DNA of 64,000 nucleotides from an uncultured Verrucomicrobiales bacterium (GTDB lineage: Bacteria; Verrucomicrobiota; Verrucomicrobiia; Verrucomicrobiales; Akkermansiaceae): positions 186,001 to 250,000 of the forward strand of contig CALFVF010000001.1 in NCBI GenBank assembly GCA_937928735.1, read 5' to 3'. Positions 55,105-64,000 of this stretch are shown one piece after another. The stretch's first letter is position 1. Each line of letters starts with the position of its first letter. The notes under the pieces were generated by a model, which saw nothing but the letters and a program-made list of their open reading frames with translations, made no database searches and had not been told where the DNA came from. A program made the translations under genes and the position numbers.

Positions 55105-56334
55105 CTACTCCACTCCCTCACTCACCTCTTTCAAAAAAGCATCAATCGTCTCACGCGCATGTTTTATACCTTCTTGCTCATTCCAGCCGTCTTTGGAGAC
55201 CTTGGCCGCGTAGCCGAAATGGTGCTGCCAGAGTTTCTTGCCATCGACCTTTTCCTGAAGGTGAAACGTCTCTGAACTCGCCTGCACTTCTGCCCACTTT
55301 GCACGCACTGCTGCCCAGTATGGCGCTGTTTTCTCCAGACTCTCAGCACCTGCTGCTAGATCTGGTGAGGTGATTTCCTCATAGCGATTGATCCCGTATT
55401 CTTTGCCAACACTCTTCATGCTCTTCGTGCCCGTCGGCTCGTCATTGCTTAGAGCTAGCTTGTCATTCTGCTGCGTATGCACCCAGCCATTAGGTGTGAT
55501 CGTGATTTCGTGTCTGCCCTGGAGCACTTGGTAGTCATCTCGCACGGAAAATTCCCTTCTCGGCAGAGGCCGCCACATCGGCTCACTCTTCCAGCTAGAG
55601 ACTCCTCCGCTATGCTCCCAGCGTCCCTGTACCTCATAGCGCGGTGAGTCATCCACTTGATAGACCGCTTGTGTCCAAGTTCTCTCTCTAGATTCGAGTT
55701 GCTCTCTTTCCCAAGTCGTCGCACCCCTGTAGACATGCGCCTCGGTGTCCTCATAGCGCCAGTCTTGGCGCCAGTGCTTCATCACATGAGGGCCTATTTG
55801 CTTCCCCTCTTTGTCCTTAAAATACATCACCAGTGCGTGCTGCAGACTGATGAAATCCTCTGAGTCCTCAAGCACGACAACTAGCTCTGTGCCCCAAGAA
55901 AAATACGGCTTTGGCGGCGTATAGTCAGCCTGAAATCCTGCGATTTCCACAAAGTCAAAACTCACTCGGTAAGAACCCGCCATCGCAAGAATCGCTAAGC
56001 GGTCTTTTTCCTTCTGGGATACACCCTCTGCTTGGAGTTTCTCCCACGAAGGCTTTTGCCCCTTCATGAGTGTGACCTCTGTACCTCGAGATGTCCCACC
56101 CCTGGGCTGCATCGCTTCTGTTTCTAGAAACGGCCAGGCAAACACATGCCCTTGTACCACAGGCTTTGCATCAGCGGGTTTAGACTCAGCATCATGATTT
56201 TCAGCCGGTTTTTCTACCTTCGCAGAAATTTGCTCGGCCTTCTGAGTCCCTTCTTTCTCGTAAGCGCAGAGTGTGAGAGAACAGCTCAGTGAGAGCAGCC
56301 AAGTACTGAAGTTCGTGAATCGAGTTATCATCAT
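55105..56334 (-). CDS. DUF6607-type secreted protein
   Basis: 409 residues. The leader MMITRFTNFSTWLLSLSCSL contains a hydrophobic stretch and reads as a signal peptide, with cysteines that could be a lipobox (SCSLTLC). The conserved core starts with HVFAWPFLETEAMQPRGGTS, then AILAMAGSYRVSFDFVEIAG and YFSWGTELVVVLEDSEDFIS. The tail has a helical IKHARETIDAFLKEVSEG. I recall DUF6607-type proteins with this FAWPF and SWGTE pattern. Function is unknown. Two ATGs (56334, 56331) are possible starts. Confidence 0.7.
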   Translation of the reverse strand: MMITRFTNFSTWLLSLSCSLTLCAYEKEGTQKAEQISAKVEKPAENHDAESKPADAKPVVQGHVFAWPFLETEAMQPRGGTSRGTEVTLMKGQKPSWEKLQAEGVSQKEKDRLAILAMAGSYRVSFDFVEIAGFQADYTPPKPYFSWGTELVVVLEDSEDFISLQHALVMYFKDKEGKQIGPHVMKHWRQDWRYEDTEAHVYRGATTWEREQLESRERTWTQAVYQVDDSPRYEVQGRWEHSGGVSSWKSEPMWRPLPRREFSVRDDYQVLQGRHEITITPNGWVHTQQNDKLALSNDEPTGTKSMKSVGKEYGINRYEEITSPDLAAGAESLEKTAPYWAAVRAKWAEVQASSETFHLQEKVDGKKLWQHHFGYAAKVSKDGWNEQEGIKHARETIDAFLKEVSEGVE

Positions 56335-56496
56335 ACCTTAGTTGAAATACCCTAGTTTGTTTTCATAGAGAAAATGCAGTCAGGCTCACAGTTTGTCTTC
56401 ATCTCTGTGAAATCCCGACTCCTTCTCTCGTGATTCTTCATCCGTTACGTTTCTGAGAACGTTCGTTTCCAAATGACTCTCTCAATGACTCTTCTG

Positions 56497-59019
56497 TTAC
56501 GCCTTAGCGGCTTCACCAGATTTCCCCTTCCCTCTGGGCTTAGTCGGCTTAAAGGTGAGTTCTTTGGCGTCTTTACGGCGTGATACTTTCACAAGGTTTT
56601 CTTCTTTGATCTCGCCTCTCAGTAGAGCTTCGGCGAGTGGATCCTCCAGATAGCGCTCCACAGCACGGCGCATAGGACGCGCGCCATAGGCAGGCTCATA
56701 GCCTTTTTCGATCAAGAAGTCTCTAGCTGTCGCTTCTAGCTTGAGCTTGATACCCTTCTCCTCGAGGCGCTCAAAGAGCTTCGCGCTCTCCAGATCAACG
56801 ATTTTCTCGAGATCTTTCTTCCCTAACATATGGAAGACAACGAGCTCATCGAGACGGTTCAAAAACTCTGGCCGGAAGAAGCGCTTTGATTCCTCAAGAA
56901 TCTTCGCCTTCATGCCATCAAAGTCAGACTCCTCGGCCTGCATTGCGCCAAAGCCGAGTGAAGTCTGCGCCTTCGCCACAGAAGCACCCACATTGGAGGT
57001 TAGAATAATGATGGTGTTACGGAAATCCACCTTGCGGCCAAAGCTGTCTGTGACAACACCTTCTTCTAACACCTGCAGTAATAAATTCATCACATCAGGG
57101 TGAGCCTTCTCCACCTCATCAAAAAGAATCACAGAGTAGGGACGTCGGCGCACAGCTTCTGTGAGCTGGCCACCTTCATCATAGCCCACGTAGCCTGGAG
57201 GGGAGCCAATCAGACGACTTGTGGAGAACTTCTCCATGTACTCAGACATGTCGATTTGAATCAGAGCCTCTGAATCACCAAACATGAATTCAGCGAGATT
57301 TCTCGCGAGGTAGGTCTTACCGACACCTGTGGGCCCAAGGAAGAGGAAAGAACCAATCGGGCGGCGTGGATCCTTCAGATCAGCACGGGAGCGGCGAAGA
57401 GCTTTGGAAATCGCTACCGCTGCGGCATCTTGGCCGATCACTCGACTCTGGAGATCTTTCTCCATGTTGAGCAGTCGCTCTGTCTCTTTCTGCTCCATGC
57501 GCTGAAGTGGCACTCCTGTCCACTTCGAGATCACAGCCATCATGTCTTCCTCACCCACGGTGACGAAGTTCTCCTCACTAGCTTGCTTCCAGTTCGCGAG
57601 CATATCTTCGAGCTCTTGCTTCGCGGCTTTTTCTTCATCTCGAAGAGCGGCGGCTTTCTCGAAATCTTGCTCGTTAATGGCAGCTACTTTCTGAGTACTA
57701 ATGTCAGAAATTTTAGCTTCGAGTCCTTTCACCTCTGGTGGACGAGTCATCTGACTAATACGTGCGCGCGCACCAGCTTCATCGAGAACATCGATCGCCT
57801 TGTCTGGTAGATAGCGGCCTGTGAGATAGCGAGAAGAGAGCTTCACGGCTGTCTCTATAGCTTCATCGGTAAATTTCGCCTTGTGGTGGCTTTCGTACTT
57901 CTCCTGAAGTCCATGGAGAATGGCGATGGCATCATCCTCGGATGGCTCATCGACTTTGACCTGCTGGAAACGGCGATCAAGGGCGGAGTCTTTCTCAATA
58001 AACTTCCTGTACTCATTCATCGTGGTCGCCCCCATGCACTGGAGTTCAGCACGGCTGAGAGCAGGCTTAATGATATTAGAAGCATCCATAGCGCCCTCTG
58101 CTGATCCTGCACCCACAATCGTGTGAAGCTCATCAATGAAAAGAATCACGTTCTTCACCTTGCGAATCTCATCCATCACAGCCTTGATACGCTCCTCAAA
58201 CTGGCCACGGTACTTCGTGCCTGCCACCATGAGTGCGAGATCTAGGGTAATGACGCGCTTATCGCGCAGAAGCTCGGGGACATTGCCAGCTTCGATCTCT
58301 TGAGCGAGGCCTTCCACAATCGCGGTCTTACCCACACCGGCTTCTCCGACGAGCACTGGATTGTTCTTGGTGCGGCGGCAGAGAATCTGCACAACGCGCT
58401 CAATCTCCTCCGCACGGCCAATCACAGGATCAAGTTCACCGTCTTTGGCTTGTTTGGTCAAATCACGCCCAAAGGCCTTGAGCGCTGGTGTCTTGCCTTT
58501 TCCTTCTGTAGGAGCGCTCCCGACCTCAGCTTCTTCCTCGAAGCCTTCAAAATCATCGTCATCATCCACGTCATCGGGATTAAAATTCGGATCGATTTCC
58601 GCTAAAATTTCCTGTCTTGTGCGCTGAATATCCACGTCAAGACTCTGCAGCACACGTGCCGCGACCCCTTCGCCCTCGCGCAGTAATCCAAGTAACAAGT
58701 GCTCAGTGCCCACATAGGAGTGATTGAGCTGCTTGGCTTCTTTATTTGCTAGTGCTAGCACCTTTTTCACCCTCGGAGTGTAGGGAATACTATCTGTCAG
58801 TGGCTGCTCAGGGCCTGATCCGACCTGATTTTCGACCTCCACGCGAACCGTTTCTAACTCGAGGCCCATGCGTTCGAGGACATTCACAGCCACGCCCTGC
58901 CCGAGCTTAATTAATCCCAACAATAAGTGCTCTGTCCCTACATAGTTATGCTTGAAGCGCTGAGCTTCTTTACGCGATAGCGTTAGCACTTGTTGTGCTC
59001 TTGGGGTAAAATTATTCAT
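56497..59019 (-). CDS. clpC: ATP-dependent unfoldase ClpC
   Basis: 840 residues. N-domain (about 1-145, two Clp repeats: [39 protein letters not shown]). AAA1 Walker A is GEAGVGKTA. The middle region has a UVR-like coiled coil ([20 protein letters not shown]). AAA2 Walker A is [20 protein letters not shown]. The C-terminus is basic ([14 protein letters not shown]). It unfolds substrates for ClpP in Firmicutes, where McsB-marked arginine is the tag. It is third in the operon mcsA-mcsB-clpC, overlapping mcsB by 4 bp (ATGA). Confidence 0.97.
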   Translation of the reverse strand: MNNFTPRAQQVLTLSRKEAQRFKHNYVGTEHLLLGLIKLGQGVAVNVLERMGLELETVRVEVENQVGSGPEQPLTDSIPYTPRVKKVLALANKEAKQLNHSYVGTEHLLLGLLREGEGVAARVLQSLDVDIQRTRQEILAEIDPNFNPDDVDDDDDFEGFEEEAEVGSAPTEGKGKTPALKAFGRDLTKQAKDGELDPVIGRAEEIERVVQILCRRTKNNPVLVGEAGVGKTAIVEGLAQEIEAGNVPELLRDKRVITLDLALMVAGTKYRGQFEERIKAVMDEIRKVKNVILFIDELHTIVGAGSAEGAMDASNIIKPALSRAELQCMGATTMNEYRKFIEKDSALDRRFQQVKVDEPSEDDAIAILHGLQEKYESHHKAKFTDEAIETAVKLSSRYLTGRYLPDKAIDVLDEAGARARISQMTRPPEVKGLEAKISDISTQKVAAINEQDFEKAAALRDEEKAAKQELEDMLANWKQASEENFVTVGEEDMMAVISKWTGVPLQRMEQKETERLLNMEKDLQSRVIGQDAAAVAISKALRRSRADLKDPRRPIGSFLFLGPTGVGKTYLARNLAEFMFGDSEALIQIDMSEYMEKFSTSRLIGSPPGYVGYDEGGQLTEAVRRRPYSVILFDEVEKAHPDVMNLLLQVLEEGVVTDSFGRKVDFRNTIIILTSNVGASVAKAQTSLGFGAMQAEESDFDGMKAKILEESKRFFRPEFLNRLDELVVFHMLGKKDLEKIVDLESAKLFERLEEKGIKLKLEATARDFLIEKGYEPAYGARPMRRAVERYLEDPLAEALLRGEIKEENLVKVSRRKDAKELTFKPTKPRGKGKSGEAAKA

Positions 59020-60146
59020 GAATCCATAAAGGTTTGTTGCCCATCCTCATCGGACAGTGTTTTATATGTTATACCCTTAGCAGGGGCTGGGAAGCTTTGC
59101 AACTTCTCTCGAATGATTTCAGCGCGAATTTCATCACGCTTCTCTGGCTCTAGCTCCTCACCCGCTCTGAGCTGGAGGTGGCCAGGTTGTATGTTCATCA
59201 GTAAAGCGTCACAGGCGGAGATCATTGGCTTCTCAAAGTAGCCCACATCCGCCCCAAGTCTCAGTAAAGAAATCAGATCAAACGCTTCTTTCGAGTCAAT
59301 CATCTGCGCGTAACTCAGCAGCCCGTAGGCACGCCCGATCTTATCAGCGACCATCCCTGGTTTATCTTCGAGGAGCTTCAGGCGCGCGTTCTTCTCATGA
59401 TTAACAACTTGCTGGAGCACCTTCTCAAGATGGCGCATAATCGCCTGCTCAGACTGCCCCAGTGTGGACTGATTGGATATCTGAAACAAATGCCCCAGTG
59501 ACTCTGTCCCCTCACCAAAGAGCCCTCTCACCGCGAGACCTATCTTAGAGACTGCTTGTAATGTCTGTGTCAGATGCTCACCACTTAGCGCTAGCGCTGG
59601 CAAATGCAACATAGCAGAAGCTCGCATACCAGTGCCCAGATTCGTCGGGCAAGCTGTCAAATAACCCAGCTGCGCATCAAAGGCAAAATCAAGCTGCTTC
59701 TCCAGCTCACTATCCACTTGCTGGAGTGGCTCATAGGCACCACTGAGATCTAGGCCTGCACGAATCGACTGCATCCGCAAATGATCTTCTTCGTTAATCA
59801 TCAAGCTCAAGCCCTGCTTACGATCCACGACCATAGCACAGCCCTCTCCCCGTGCTGCCTGCTCCCTACTAATAAGATGGCGCTCCACGAGTACTTGCTT
59901 CTGTAGAGATGTGAGATCATTGAGCTCACGAGAAAACCCCTTCGACATCACACCGAGAGCATCGACTGCTGGGCGTATTGCCTCCAGTGCCTCACAGCGC
60001 TGGGCTTTCTTCGCCCAGCCAGGGAACACAGCACCTTGGATATTTCTCGCAAGACGGATCCGACTAGTGAGAACCACAGCATTGTCCGTGTTCTTGCCTG
60101 TCATCCAGTCTGCTGGGTGCTTCACGAGAGTCTTAAAGCGCATCAT
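59016..60146 (-). CDS. mcsB: Protein arginine kinase McsB
   Basis: 376 residues. The ATP:guanido phosphotransferase fold is shown by VVLTSRIRLARNIQGAVFPG, MINEEDHLRMQSIRAGLDL and the Cys166 block LTACPTNLGTGMRASAMLHL. The C-terminal RDEIRA (residues 337-342) is the RDxxRA phospho-arginine-binding motif known in Bacillus McsB, at the same residue numbers. It phosphorylates arginine on proteins, marking them for ClpC. The start overlaps mcsA by 4 bp. Confidence 0.95.
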   Translation of the reverse strand: MMRFKTLVKHPADWMTGKNTDNAVVLTSRIRLARNIQGAVFPGWAKKAQRCEALEAIRPAVDALGVMSKGFSRELNDLTSLQKQVLVERHLISREQAARGEGCAMVVDRKQGLSLMINEEDHLRMQSIRAGLDLSGAYEPLQQVDSELEKQLDFAFDAQLGYLTACPTNLGTGMRASAMLHLPALALSGEHLTQTLQAVSKIGLAVRGLFGEGTESLGHLFQISNQSTLGQSEQAIMRHLEKVLQQVVNHEKNARLKLLEDKPGMVADKIGRAYGLLSYAQMIDSKEAFDLISLLRLGADVGYFEKPMISACDALLMNIQPGHLQLRAGEELEPEKRDEIRAEIIREKLQSFPAPAKGITYKTLSDEDGQQTFMDS

Positions 60147-60751
60147 GACACAGCCTCCATCTCTGTTTTTAGAACACGAATTTCATCCCGCAGCTTCACA
60201 GCATCCTCGTAAGCTTCACGCTCAATGGCCTTTCCGAGTTCACTCTCTAACTGCTTGAGCTGCTCCACTTGGCGGATTCTTGAGAGACTGCCCTCTGGTG
60301 CCTTCCCCTCGTGCTTCACACCCTTGTGCATGCTCTCAAGCATAGGCGCCATCGCCACTCGGAATGACCCATAACATTCTGGGCATCCCAGACGGCCGAG
60401 CTTCCTGAGCTCCGTGATCGTAAAACCGCACTGATCACAGACCAGATCCATCTCCGCAACCGAAGGCAAGTGATGATCTCCCTCGCCCTGCGCTCCCTCA
60501 TCATCAAACATCTCTTCCTCAGAGAAGTCATCTTCTTGAGAACCATCATCAGAGACATCATCCTGATCTGAGGAATCATTCTTCATCGAACTCTGGAAAA
60601 TAGCATCAAGGGAAAAGTTCTGTGGATGAGCCACCCCATGCTGCTCCGCACAAGCACTGCAAAGAGCCATTTTTTTGACTTTCCCGTCCACCAGCTGCTC
60701 TAGGAACACGGTGGCTGTTTCTTCACAAATGTTGCACTTCATTGTTGCCAA
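60143..60751 (-). CDS. mcsA: McsA-type activator of protein arginine kinase
   Basis: 202 residues. Zinc-binding CxxC pairs occur at CNIC (residue 5), CSAC (about 31), CDQC (about 105) and CPEC (about 126). The C-terminus has a UVR motif (EREAYEDAVKLRDEIRVLKT). In Bacillus, McsA binds and activates McsB. Between the zinc modules is an acidic Ser/Asp/Glu-rich stretch (about 55-92). It is first in mcsA-mcsB-clpC. The upstream 157-bp palindrome element at 60829 is 77 bp away. Confidence 0.93.
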   Translation of the reverse strand: MATMKCNICEETATVFLEQLVDGKVKKMALCSACAEQHGVAHPQNFSLDAIFQSSMKNDSSDQDDVSDDGSQEDDFSEEEMFDDEGAQGEGDHHLPSVAEMDLVCDQCGFTITELRKLGRLGCPECYGSFRVAMAPMLESMHKGVKHEGKAPEGSLSRIRQVEQLKQLESELGKAIEREAYEDAVKLRDEIRVLKTEMEAVS

Positions 60752-60828
60752 TCACCCTAGACAGGCTCTCGAAAAAAGCGAAAGCAATTTCCAAAAAATC
60801 AGTACATCATCTCGACAAATTCGCCTAA

Positions 60829-60985
60829 TTCCAATGAGGAAAACTGAAGTGGTAGAAGGCGCAAAGGGATTTGGTGGGAGACCAAGGCGGAACCCATCGG
60901 TGATGCGAGCATCTCCGATGAGTGACAACGATGGTATTTCGTCAAAGATCTAGCGAATTCTACCAGATAGTTTTTTGAGTTGGTA
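60829..60985 (+). repeat. Long (157-bp) palindrome-bounded element, copy 2, with TAA flanks
   Basis: About 88 percent identical by eye to 38285-38440, with the same inverted 25-bp ends and a core hairpin CATCGGTGATGC/GCATCTCCGATG (one mismatch). The left tip is TTCCA instead of TACCA. TAA flanks both sides (60826-60828, 60986-60988). It lies between the mnmA stop and the mcsA start. Confidence 0.85.
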
Positions 60986-61010
60986 TAATATCCGTAATTT
61001 TTAGCCGTTC

Positions 61011-62096
61011 TCACACTCCCTCTATCTTCTCAAAAACACCCCCACCCAAGAGGACACCATTCTCATAGAAAGCACAGATTTGACCCGGTGTGAGCGCTCG
61101 CTGTGGACGGATAAACTCGACCTCATAGCCCCCATTTTCTAGAGGAGTCACCCAGACAGGCTCACCCTTCGCCCTATAGCGAGGCTGAGCCTCCACCTTC
61201 CTTCGAGTAGAAATCGGGCGATTCACCCAAGACACTGACCCCACCTGCGCGCGCCGCGTATAGAGCCCTGATGTCTCCCCCTCATCATAGCCGACAATGA
61301 GCTGATTCTGCTCCTGATCCTTCCCCACTACCACGTAGGCCACACCCTCTCTGGGCGAGGCCACACCATGCCCCTTGCGCTGGCCAAGTGTGTAGAGATG
61401 AAGACCACGGTGGCGGCCTCTCACCCGCCCCTCTGTGTCAACGATTTCTCCAGGTCTATCTGGCACATAGTGACTTAAGAAATCACCCATCTTAATATTC
61501 CCAATAAAACAAATCCCCTGACTATCCTTTTTCTGCGCCGTTGGCAGCTGCAAGGAAGCGGCAAGATCTCTCACCTCAGGCTTCTGCATTTCCCCACAAG
61601 GGAAGAGCGCGCGTGAGGCCTGATGCTGCTCCATGAGAGCCAGAAAATAGCTCTGGTCTTTATTCGTATCTGCTCCACGCAGAATGTCAGAAGTCCCATC
61701 TTCTCGCACACGCTTTCTGGCATAGTGCCCCGTGCCCACACTATCAAAGCCCTGCGACAGCGCATAATCCAGAAAGACGCCAAACTTCATCTCACGATTA
61801 CAGTACACATCAGGATTTGGCGTGATACCCTTCTGATAGCCATCCAGTAGATAATCGACAATTCTCTCCTTGTACTGATCCAGCAGATCAATCACCCGGA
61901 ACTCAATACCCAGCACCTTCGCCACCGCGTGAGCATCCTCCACATCTTGCTCCCAAGGGCAGTCACCGGGCAGATTCTCCGTATTGATCCAGTTCTTCAT
62001 GTAGCCACCCACTACCTCGTGCCCCTGCTGCTGCAGAATCGCCGCAGCCACACTGGAATCCACCCCGCCTGAGAGGCCTACTAGTACCTTCGCCAT
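61011..62096 (-). CDS. mnmA: tRNA 2-thiouridine(34) synthase MnmA
   Basis: 361 residues. PP-loop motif VGLSGGVDSSVAAAILQQQG is at the start. Catalytic Cys99 is in PNPDVYCNREMKFGVFLDYA, and the second catalytic Cys lies in KKDSQGICFIGNIKMGDFL. The C-terminal domain has HRGLHLYTLGQRKGHGVASP. It inserts sulfur at U34 of tRNA Lys/Glu/Gln. The gene stands alone. A palindrome element lies just after its stop. Confidence 0.96.
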   Translation of the reverse strand: MAKVLVGLSGGVDSSVAAAILQQQGHEVVGGYMKNWINTENLPGDCPWEQDVEDAHAVAKVLGIEFRVIDLLDQYKERIVDYLLDGYQKGITPNPDVYCNREMKFGVFLDYALSQGFDSVGTGHYARKRVREDGTSDILRGADTNKDQSYFLALMEQHQASRALFPCGEMQKPEVRDLAASLQLPTAQKKDSQGICFIGNIKMGDFLSHYVPDRPGEIVDTEGRVRGRHRGLHLYTLGQRKGHGVASPREGVAYVVVGKDQEQNQLIVGYDEGETSGLYTRRAQVGSVSWVNRPISTRRKVEAQPRYRAKGEPVWVTPLENGGYEVEFIRPQRALTPGQICAFYENGVLLGGGVFEKIEGV

Positions 62097-62220
62097 ACGC
62101 GCAGCCTAAGAGGCTTCCCCACAAGTCACCATCTTTTTTCGCCACATAGATCAAATTTCAAATCAATTTTAACAATCCCCACAAGCACTCCTGTACTAGA
62201 CCCGTGAAACTAGAAAACGA

Positions 62221-63264
62221 TCACTCAAGCCGCAAGCGAATGAACCCAACACCCTCTGGAGAATCAGGAAGACTCAGCACCTCATCTCCACTCTGCCCAA
62301 CCTCAATCACCCCCACATCAGCCATGATCTCTGATAGCGGGCGAAATGGTGTGGCCAAATCTGGTGAATACTCCACGGCAAGATCACGCTGAAACCCCAC
62401 AGCAGGCGCCACCACAGTGGCAGTAGGCGAGCCATCCACCTGCTGGCTGAATTCCACAACATCCAGATCTGCGGTCTCCACAGGCAGATCCAGTGCATGC
62501 AAGAGCCGGTGCTCAATGCCCGCAGCATTCTGCGCTGTCTCTAACCCAGCAGCCACGCCATTCTCCCTCGCCCACGCACCATAAGAAGACTCCACAGCCA
62601 CTTGGGCATTCGCCACTACAGTACCACTTTCAGCAGTTCCAAAAGAAAACGCAGAATTAGGACCAGCCACTAGAGTGTTCTCTGTAAAACTAAGTATGAT
62701 TGTTAAATCTAGTACAAATCGTTCTGCCGTAGATAGTGCATTCCTTCTGAATCTCAATGCTATCTGCCCAGAGTCCAGCACCTGTGCATCACTCGACACG
62801 CTGTAATCTCGAAACAGGGAAATCGGGTGAAACAAAGTCCCACTATAGAACTCCATAGTTGCTCCAGTCATAGCAAGCAAACCACTCGGATCTGTCGGAG
62901 AATCATAAACCACCGTCGTATCCAGCGCTCCATTTCGGAATCGACGAACCGCATTCGTCTTCTGAAACGCAATATTCCCCACACCAATAAAAGGAAACAC
63001 CTGAAGAAAATCTGAGCTAGACACTACCCCATCCGTAAGCTCAAGCGAACTCACCCTACCTAAAGTCGAATCAACCACCACGTTCGCTGTCAGAGTCCCC
63101 GCATAATCCACATCAGAATTAAACGACCCCAGAATCAATCCAGCACCACTCCCCGTCACCGTCCCACTCGAAGAAGAGCTAGAACTCACAGTAAACACCA
63201 CAGACTGCTGCGCGTAGGCAGAGTAGCAGCAGGTGTAAAATAGCATCAGTAAAACACATTTCAT
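62221..63264 (-). CDS. Hypothetical secreted protein, Ser/Val-rich
   Basis: 347 residues from ATG 63264 (MKCVLLMLFYTCCYSAYAQQ), a signal peptide. The mature part has a serine run (VFTVSSSSSSSGTVTGSGAG) followed by beta-rich, acidic sequence and ends PDSPEGVGFIRLRLE. I do not recognise a domain. It may be an outer-surface or cell-wall protein. A start further upstream at 63339 exists but lacks a signal peptide at its N-terminus. Confidence 0.6.
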   Translation of the reverse strand: MKCVLLMLFYTCCYSAYAQQSVVFTVSSSSSSSGTVTGSGAGLILGSFNSDVDYAGTLTANVVVDSTLGRVSSLELTDGVVSSSDFLQVFPFIGVGNIAFQKTNAVRRFRNGALDTTVVYDSPTDPSGLLAMTGATMEFYSGTLFHPISLFRDYSVSSDAQVLDSGQIALRFRRNALSTAERFVLDLTIILSFTENTLVAGPNSAFSFGTAESGTVVANAQVAVESSYGAWARENGVAAGLETAQNAAGIEHRLLHALDLPVETADLDVVEFSQQVDGSPTATVVAPAVGFQRDLAVEYSPDLATPFRPLSEIMADVGVIEVGQSGDEVLSLPDSPEGVGFIRLRLE

Positions 63265-63409
63265 GGTATGATGAGAACTACAGGAATATCGGTTTATGTA
63301 AATAATGTTCCAATGAAATAACAAAAAATCATCAAACATAATTTATGCACAATATACCCCAAGTGATGAGAAATAAAACCCCTTGGATTCAAACTAAAAA
63401 GAACACGCA

Positions 63410-63973
63410 TCAAGGAAGCTTAAGGTTCATGATAGCTTCCGAAAACGGTGGGAAAAACAAACGCGTGTACTCCACATACAGCATTCCCTGTTCAACATTT
63501 TTACCTTCTTTTTTCAGAGTCTCTATTTCTTTCAGAATATTGTCAGCTGAAGCTTTGATCAAAGTTTCAAAGCCTTCCGGCCTTACATCTTCACCAACAA
63601 CTTCGTTCACATAAGATTGAATATCTTCACCATATAGACGCTCAATACAGTAAACCGCTCTTCTTTTTAAATACTGATTATCTACTGATAGAGCATACTC
63701 GACTAATAAAGGAATAATATTTTCATCGTAATTTTTTATTATATAACCAATTGCAGGAACCTTATTTTCTATAGTCACCAGTAATTCAGTATCTACATGA
63801 TATTTCATGAGGCTAATGATTCCCTTAGAATTTCCACCTTCATCTATAGCATCTAGTTTCTTCTGAAGAGACACAGAACTTATCTTTTCAACTTTCGCTT
63901 CTGAAAGTTCTTCTGCATTTAAAAAAGAAACAAACAAACCGAAAGCCGAAAAATATATTTTCATTTTTTTCAT
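63410..63973 (-). CDS. Hypothetical secreted protein
   Basis: 187 residues. Start MKKMKIYFSAFGLFVSFLNA is a signal peptide, cut near AEELS. The remainder is helical and charged, with SKGIISLMKYHVDTELLVTI near 50 and RRAVYCIERLYGEDIQSY near 104, in the style of HEAT-type helical repeats. It lies 27 bp from the window edge and is complete. No family recognised. Confidence 0.55.
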   Translation of the reverse strand: MKKMKIYFSAFGLFVSFLNAEELSEAKVEKISSVSLQKKLDAIDEGGNSKGIISLMKYHVDTELLVTIENKVPAIGYIIKNYDENIIPLLVEYALSVDNQYLKRRAVYCIERLYGEDIQSYVNEVVGEDVRPEGFETLIKASADNILKEIETLKKEGKNVEQGMLYVEYTRLFFPPFSEAIMNLKLP

Positions 63974-64000
63974 TTTTTAAAAATTAGTTACTTGTTACTG

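Overview
The window looks like a chromosomal segment of a Verrucomicrobiota bacterium, probably Verrucomicrobiales (Rubritalea/Akkermansia side). This rests on a PEP-CTERM protein ending in a short arginine run, next to a protein of a type (TIGR02597) I know mainly from Verrucomicrobia; a paired DUF1800/DUF1501 secreted module; an mcsA-mcsB-clpC operon in an otherwise Gram-negative gene set (Tat, AsmA-like and lipoprotein genes); and few recognisable Shine-Dalgarno motifs before starts. The assignment is inference from gene content. No 16S gene is present.

Layout. 1-5450: end of an ADP-ribosylglycohydrolase-like gene, an ECF sigma factor with a membrane anti-sigma-like partner, yicC, a very long tatC with a His/Asp-rich tandem-repeat tail, and rsfS. 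5530-6362: a complete IS5-type insertion sequence with a two-frame transposase. 6478-17573: metabolic and regulatory genes (flavin-binding protein, AraC regulator, trmL, fused 5-oxoprolinase/hydantoinase, FAD reductase plus polyprenyl diphosphate synthase, peroxiredoxin behind a PerR-like box, DUF1439 lipoprotein, TauE-like exporter). 17792-19434: PEP-CTERM and TIGR02597 surface protein pair. 20165-25772: tRNA-Ala, lysC, small secreted proteins, methyltransferase, trmB, thiH-thiS. 26176-30778: DUF1800 and DUF1501 proteins. 30902-31844: an internally deleted IS. 31878-38120: HD hydrolase, LysR regulator, NUDIX/RppH-like hydrolase, KamA-type radical SAM enzyme, hemL, tRNA-Arg. 38510-44730: SulP transporter, Gre-like factor, three uncharacterised envelope proteins, tRNA-Met. 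44895-50261: a sulfate assimilation operon cysJ-cysI-cysH-cysK. 50424-54134: dinB, lipoate ligase-like gene, yebC, trpD. 54221-63973: small hypotheticals, DUF6607 protein, mcsA-mcsB-clpC protein quality-control operon, mnmA, two secreted proteins of unknown function.

Most genes are ordinary housekeeping or assimilation functions. The cys operon converts PAPS to sulfite, sulfide and cysteine, with SulP and TauE genes elsewhere in the window as possible transport partners. McsA, McsB and ClpC would form an arginine-phosphorylation-directed unfolding/proteolysis system, and no ctsR repressor gene is present.

The least expected structure is a dispersed family built on one 25-bp imperfect palindrome (TACCA...TGGTA). 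Three solo copies occur (25837, 30848, 34174). Two further copies, in inverted orientation, form the ends of each of two ~156-bp elements (38285, 60829). Four of the five intact copies are flanked by an identical 3-bp TTA or TAA, as expected of a target-site duplication. Other items worth a second look are the TatC metal-ligand-like tail, two hairpins between 1866 and 2124 whose arms co-vary, a perfect PerR-type operator before the peroxiredoxin gene, and a diverged non-coding repeat at 16676 and 19859.
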